This document shows positions 60,687 to 64,000 of a stretch of DNA of 64,000 bases, in pieces. The stretch covers positions 2,604,001 to 2,668,000 of the forward strand of contig OZ244843.1 of NCBI GenBank assembly GCA_965220715.1, given 5' to 3'. Each line of letters begins with the position of its first letter. The first letter of the stretch is position 1. Made by a program: the position numbers and the translations under genes. Origin of the DNA: Bin5 sp965220715 (GTDB lineage: Bacteria; Chloroflexota; Anaerolineae; Caldilineales; Caldilineaceae). The notes under the pieces are model-generated. The model searched no databases. It was not told the DNA's origin and was given only the letters and a program-made list of their open reading frames with translations.

Positions 60687-61451
60687 CTAGCTTGTGAAGT
60701 TGGCAAGGCGGGCGACGGCAGTCGCTGCGCCGGACCCTAGCAGGCCCCCGTCGCTGGTGGCGGTGATAAATCGGAAGCCCTGGCTGGCTTTTTTCAGGGC
60801 GTCGTCCACGCCAAGTCCGGCAATGCCGGGAATCTTGCCTGTGTTCTTACATGCCTCCAAAATCGTTTCAAGCGCCCGTGCATGCTCCTCACGGTCGTCC
60901 ATCTCGGACGGGTGAAAGCCCAAAGAAAGCGACAGGTCGCTCGGCCCAGTCCAGCAGCCGTCTATGCCCGGCGTGCTCAGAATTGCCTCCGCGTTCTCTA
61001 CTGCCTCGACGCTTTCCAACTGCACAGCTACGAAAAGTTCCTCGTTTATCCTGTCGGCATAGTCGGCGCCGTACAACTTGGCCCGGCCCCAGCCCCAAGA
61101 ACGACTCCCCTGGGGAGGCAGACGGCAGGCGTCGGCCGCGGCTCGTGCCTGATCCGGCGTATCGACCATCGGAACGACCATCCCCATCACACCTTCGTCC
61201 AATAACCGGCCGATGAACGTGTAGTCATTCCGGGCGACGCGGGCCATGGGAATCGCGGAACTCCCGGTGATGGCCACCAGCGCGGCAATGGCACTGTCTT
61301 CTCCCCAAGAGCCATGCTGTCTGTCGACCATAACGAAGTCGATGCCGCTCCGACTCAAAAGCTCAGCGTTGAGCGGCGACCCCATCCCCAGTGCGAATCC
61401 GAAGGCGGGCCGGCCGGACAGCATTTTTTGTTTGGCAGTATTGAGAATCAT
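60687..61451 (-). CDS. HpcH/HpaI-type class II aldolase
   Basis: Metal-dependent pyruvate aldolase of the 2,4-dihydroxyhept-2-ene-1,7-dioate/macrophomate synthase family, 254 aa. Seen: FALGMGSPLNAELLSRSGIDFVMVDRQHGSW (in part; catalytic His in DRQHG), ARVARNDYTFIGRLLDEGVMGMVVPMVDTPDQA, RSWGWGRAKLYG and AVQLESVEAVENAEAILSTPGIDGCWTGPSDLSLSLG with the Glu and Asp metal ligands. Such enzymes cleave 4-hydroxy-2-oxoacids to pyruvate plus an aldehyde. The GGGGGAG before the ATG fixes the start. The actual substrate is unknown. Confidence 0.9.
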   Translation of the reverse strand: MILNTAKQKMLSGRPAFGFALGMGSPLNAELLSRSGIDFVMVDRQHGSWGEDSAIAALVAITGSSAIPMARVARNDYTFIGRLLDEGVMGMVVPMVDTPDQARAAADACRLPPQGSRSWGWGRAKLYGADYADRINEELFVAVQLESVEAVENAEAILSTPGIDGCWTGPSDLSLSLGFHPSEMDDREEHARALETILEACKNTGKIPGIAGLGVDDALKKASQGFRFITATSDGGLLGSGAATAVARLANFTS

Positions 61452-61856
61452 TTTCTCCCCCTAAACTGGCGAAATCTTGAGCCGCGTTGGTACGCGCCTA
61501 TCGGTCGCAAACTACAGAAATCATGGCAGTGTCGTGATCCGGCAGAGAAGCTAAATTATTGGCAAGGAATGAGGATTGACGTTTCATCCCGATAGTATCC
61601 GCAGACGCGCTCCCTGTCAAAAGAGACCTCTCCCCGCACCAACTGGCTGAATTCAAAATCCTGAGTGGCGGCATGTTTGCAGCGACCCCTGCCGAGGAGA
61701 AGTGCAGGGACCAGGCACATTTTGGCCCTTCCCGCCCACAGTGGCCTTGCTACCGAGACAGTATGTTACAATGGCTTGGAATGGCAAGCCCCACCGACCA
61801 GAGAACCATGCCCAACAAAGTTTCCGCCCGACAGCCACTGCATTCCTGCAACTACC
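61452..61856. other. Divergent intergenic region
   Basis: About 400 bases between the aldolase (minus) and MFS (plus) genes. A frame in line with the MFS gene is open from GTG 61665, but lacks a ribosome-binding site and looks non-coding. No promoter pair with correct spacing, repeat or RNA gene stands out. Confidence 0.4.
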
Positions 61857-63191
61857 ATGTCCCCAATTGAGCCTCATACAAGATCTGAGTCACCTTCCAC
61901 CATTCCCACTCAACAAAAGCCGTCACCCACCGCTCTGGTACTGGCTGTCTCGGGGGCGGTCGCTTTTGCAATTATGGGCGATTCGCTTCTGTACGCCATC
62001 CTCCCACTGGCAGCTGGCAGCCTGGGACTCTCTCCCCGCCATGTCGGCCTCCTGCTGAGCGCAAACCGTCTCATCCGCCTCTTCTCGAATACCTGGCTCA
62101 GCGCGCTCTTCGCCCGCTTCGGGCCGTACCGCACCTTCGTTTATTCGACAATTTTTGGTGTCCTCACAACTGCTGCCTATGGGCTGGGCTGGGGATTCCT
62201 TGTCTTTCTCGTCGCACGGATGGGATGGGGAATCAGCTGGTCGGGTCTGCGGCAGGGTACCTTTCAGTCGATCTGGACCGGCCGTGATACCGACGCAGGC
62301 CGGCTGATGGGGATGATGTGGGGAGTCGTACGCGGGGGCAGCGCCGTCAGTGCAGTGCTGGGCGGCTTTCTCTTCGATCACTATGGCTACGAGGTAACAA
62401 TCTGGTCAATTGTGGGGTTGTCTGCCCTGGCCATCCCCATTGCACTGGCCCTTAACTGGCCTGCAAGCGCGTCGCCTGAGTCAAAAAACCAGAGTTCGGG
62501 CCCTGCGGCAAAGCTGCATCCCGGCAGTCCGGAGTCCGAGGAAGAGCCTCCGGTAAGTGACCCCAACATCCTTCAAAGCTGGAAAGTGGCGTTAACTGAC
62601 CCGTTGCAGCGCTCCATCCTGCTGGTCGGTTTCTTCAAGCTGCTGCTCAACTCCATCCTGATTGCCACGGCTTCCGTTTTCTTGGCAGAAAGCTTCGGTG
62701 GCCGTTCGGGCGGCATACTGATGGGCCTGGAGGTCGGTGCGATGACTGGCATCGTGCTGGGGACGCGTTGGTTTTCCGATCTCTTTCTCGGCGCCGCTAT
62801 CGGCGCGCTGGCGGATTGGATCGGGCGCATACGGTTGACCATAGCGTTGGTATTTCTGCTGTGTCTTGGGCTTGCCGCAATGCTCTCGATATCGAACAAC
62901 CTGTCCATTCTTGCCCTGCTGGCAGTGCTGATTATCAGCACCGGCGTCAACGTAGTTCTCGACGCCTACGCCAACCAGGCCGCCCTGGTAACGCCGCAGC
63001 CCCAACTGTTCGTCGGTGTCTACGCCACCGCATCGGACCTCGGATCCGCGGTGGGCCCGCTCTTCGCGTTCTCGCTGGTTTCAGCGGTTGGATTTGCACC
63101 CGTTTACGGCGTTGCCGCGCTACTTGTAGTCGTTACCGTGTTCAATCTGGTCACCCTCGACATCCGCCTTGCTAGGCAGCAGACAGCCTAA
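61857..63191 (+). CDS. Major facilitator superfamily transporter
   Basis: A 444-aa membrane protein with about 12 helices in two halves split by a charged, Ser/Glu-rich loop (about residues 205-240). Helix 1 is AVSGAVAFAIMGDSLLYAILPLA. The MFS loop 2-3 signature is LGLSPRHVGLLLSANRLIRL and, in the second half, GAAIGALADWIGRIRLTIAL (the GxLaDrxGrkxxl motif). Substrate and energy coupling are unknown; multidrug or metabolite efflux is usual. The conserved part starts at ATG 61857, which has no clear ribosome-binding site. Confidence 0.85.
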   Translation: MSPIEPHTRSESPSTIPTQQKPSPTALVLAVSGAVAFAIMGDSLLYAILPLAAGSLGLSPRHVGLLLSANRLIRLFSNTWLSALFARFGPYRTFVYSTIFGVLTTAAYGLGWGFLVFLVARMGWGISWSGLRQGTFQSIWTGRDTDAGRLMGMMWGVVRGGSAVSAVLGGFLFDHYGYEVTIWSIVGLSALAIPIALALNWPASASPESKNQSSGPAAKLHPGSPESEEEPPVSDPNILQSWKVALTDPLQRSILLVGFFKLLLNSILIATASVFLAESFGGRSGGILMGLEVGAMTGIVLGTRWFSDLFLGAAIGALADWIGRIRLTIALVFLLCLGLAAMLSISNNLSILALLAVLIISTGVNVVLDAYANQAALVTPQPQLFVGVYATASDLGSAVGPLFAFSLVSAVGFAPVYGVAALLVVVTVFNLVTLDIRLARQQTA

Positions 63192-63236
63192 GAGCGCGCT
63201 CTGAGCCGGAATTGACCCACTTGGAGCATAAACGCC

Positions 63237-63614
63237 ATGGAATTCATTGGCCGCGAGATCATAGTAACGCTGCCGAGTGGCTTTTCGCTCGAAAAAAAGC
63301 CTCCCGTCCCGCACGCCTTCCAATGGCAGGGTAAGTCGCATAGGGTGACAGAGATGCTGGCCAATTGGCATCGCTACGGAAAGCCGGAGATTCGAACCCA
63401 AGGCGGACGTCCTCCCTACTTTGTGCGCAGTGGTCGCACACAGGGTTCCTGGGGTCAGGGGAGGGTCTATTTCCGCGTCCGTACAGAGGAAGGCCGACTG
63501 TTTGATATCTACTATGACCGCGCGCCCAAGGGACAGCGCCGCGCCGGCGCCTGGTTCCTGTGGCGGGAACTCGCCGCCGCGGAAGAACATGTCGGCCTGG
63601 ATGAAGGCTATTGA
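63237..63614 (+). CDS. DUF6504-like small protein
   Basis: A 125-aa soluble protein. It begins MEFIGREIIVTLPSGFSLEK and continues with FQWQGKSHRVTEMLANWHRYG, a WQGxxYxVxxVLxxW pattern, then GRVYFRVRTEEGRLFDIYYDRAP and WFLWRELAA. This is the layout of DUF6504 proteins (function unknown, often beside DNA polymerase IV-like or repair genes in other phyla; none is here). GGAG precedes the ATG by 12 bases. It follows the MFS gene closely and may share its transcript. Confidence 0.7.
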   Translation: MEFIGREIIVTLPSGFSLEKKPPVPHAFQWQGKSHRVTEMLANWHRYGKPEIRTQGGRPPYFVRSGRTQGSWGQGRVYFRVRTEEGRLFDIYYDRAPKGQRRAGAWFLWRELAAAEEHVGLDEGY

Positions 63615-63640
63615 CGGTCAACTAAAGGGGGAATTTTCTT

Positions 63641-64000
63641 CTACTCTGCACTGGAGTTTAGGACGACCGGAAGAAAAACTCTGAAACCAACTGTCGTACT
63701 GCCCTCTTGCCCTCCAGACGCACCCGCTTCACTCGGTGCAGGCACGTCGGCCGGCCGCGGCCTTGCCCCAGGCCCGCTGCTTTGAAGGTTCTGCGCAGGC
63801 ACATCGCTAAGCGTAATCAAGTCGACAATTGCGCTCGTACGCCGATTCGGGGACGTTTCATAAACATTGAGAATTAACGTAATCTCCTTGCCCGCGTACT
63901 GCCCCATGTCGAACGAGCGATACTGCCAGCCACTGCTCTGGCGCTGGACCAACATATAGTTGGCCGGCTGGCCGTCCTCCACCGCAATCACCTCGAAAGA
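63641..64000 (-). CDS. C-terminal part of a secreted or surface protein
   Basis: The frame is open to the right edge, so the start lies beyond the window. About 119 residues are visible. A beta-rich stretch (QSSGWQYRSFDMGQYAGKEITLILNVYET, in part) reads like a carbohydrate-binding or MAM/jelly-roll fold, ending SAIVDLITLSDV. A Pro/Gly/Ser-rich linker follows, and the end is FRVFLPVVLNSSAE. A terminal Y/F-L-P-x-V motif after a disordered linker recurs on exported proteins of Chloroflexota, as I recall, and may be a surface-related tail. No catalytic function can be assigned. Confidence 0.6.
   Translation of the reverse strand, partial: SFEVIAVEDGQPANYMLVQRQSSGWQYRSFDMGQYAGKEITLILNVYETSPNRRTSAIVDLITLSDVPAQNLQSSGPGARPRPADVPAPSEAGASGGQEGSTTVGFRVFLPVVLNSSAE

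Noticed and set aside
61665..61856. 64-residue N-terminal extension of the MFS transporter
   Set aside because: Composition is unlike a protein, it is not part of the fold, and no ribosome-binding site is present.

Overview
The window is one continuous stretch of bacterial chromosome, moderately GC-rich and densely packed with genes on both strands. No plasmid, phage or complete insertion sequence was seen. Gene content suggests an uncultivated Chloroflexota bacterium of the Anaerolineae/Caldilineales type. Pointers are a huge alpha-2-macroglobulin lipoprotein, IS1096 Orf3-like and Uma2-type sequences, a DHH-CBS-CCA fusion, a groESL operon under a perfect CIRCE element, and a C-terminal FLPVVL tail on the secreted protein at the right edge. 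This placement rests on recall of family distributions, not on a search.

Layout. 1-4.0 kb: the end of a thiamine-diphosphate enzyme, a small hypothetical gene and a UvrD-type helicase. 4.2-9.0 kb: a 1231-aa membrane protein (O-antigen ligase-like plus TPR) and a WecA-type phosphosugar transferase, probably acting in surface polysaccharide synthesis. 9.0-17.2 kb: a cyclophilin lipoprotein, a VTT-domain membrane protein and the macroglobulin. 17.2-28.2 kb: an Orf3-like zinc-finger protein, then a long minus-strand run in the order alpha-oxoamine synthase, quinate-dehydrogenase-like protein, 8-oxoguanine deaminase, DHH-CBS-tRNA nucleotidyltransferase, enolase-superfamily dehydratase, CoaBC and a nucleotidyltransferase fusion. 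28.4-31.6 kb: a YheT-type hydrolase, RmlD and a family 2 glycosyltransferase. 31.7-35.8 kb (minus): two coupled acetyltransferases and an mnmA operon with two small membrane proteins, one of which seems to begin at CTG.

35.9-40.6 kb is the most accessory part. It holds a tandem 135-bp repeat, an FmdE protein behind a structured leader, an AlbA_2/GHKL protein with an extra C-terminal domain, a broken Uma2 gene, a NYN-LOTUS protein and a small coiled-coil membrane protein. 40.6-51.9 kb: groESL, a STAND-type ATPase with TPRs, a Rossmann protein, an SLC13 transporter, a TPR protein, a DUF3592-like protein, cysteine desulfurase and the divergent enolase. 52.0-64 kb: tRNA-Leu(GAG), acyl-CoA ligase, a CoA-binding protein, prolyl-tRNA synthetase, a 23-codon mini-gene with its own promoter and terminator, a tandem GNAT protein, purine nucleoside phosphorylase, an FAD oxidoreductase, an HpcH aldolase, an MFS transporter, a DUF6504-like protein and the tail of a secreted protein.

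The best candidates for something undescribed are the FmdE leader RNA, the 23-codon mini-gene ahead of the acetyltransferase, the CTG-start membrane gene behind mnmA, and the AlbA_2/NYN-LOTUS neighbourhood. All functions are inferred from motifs read by eye; no database search was run.
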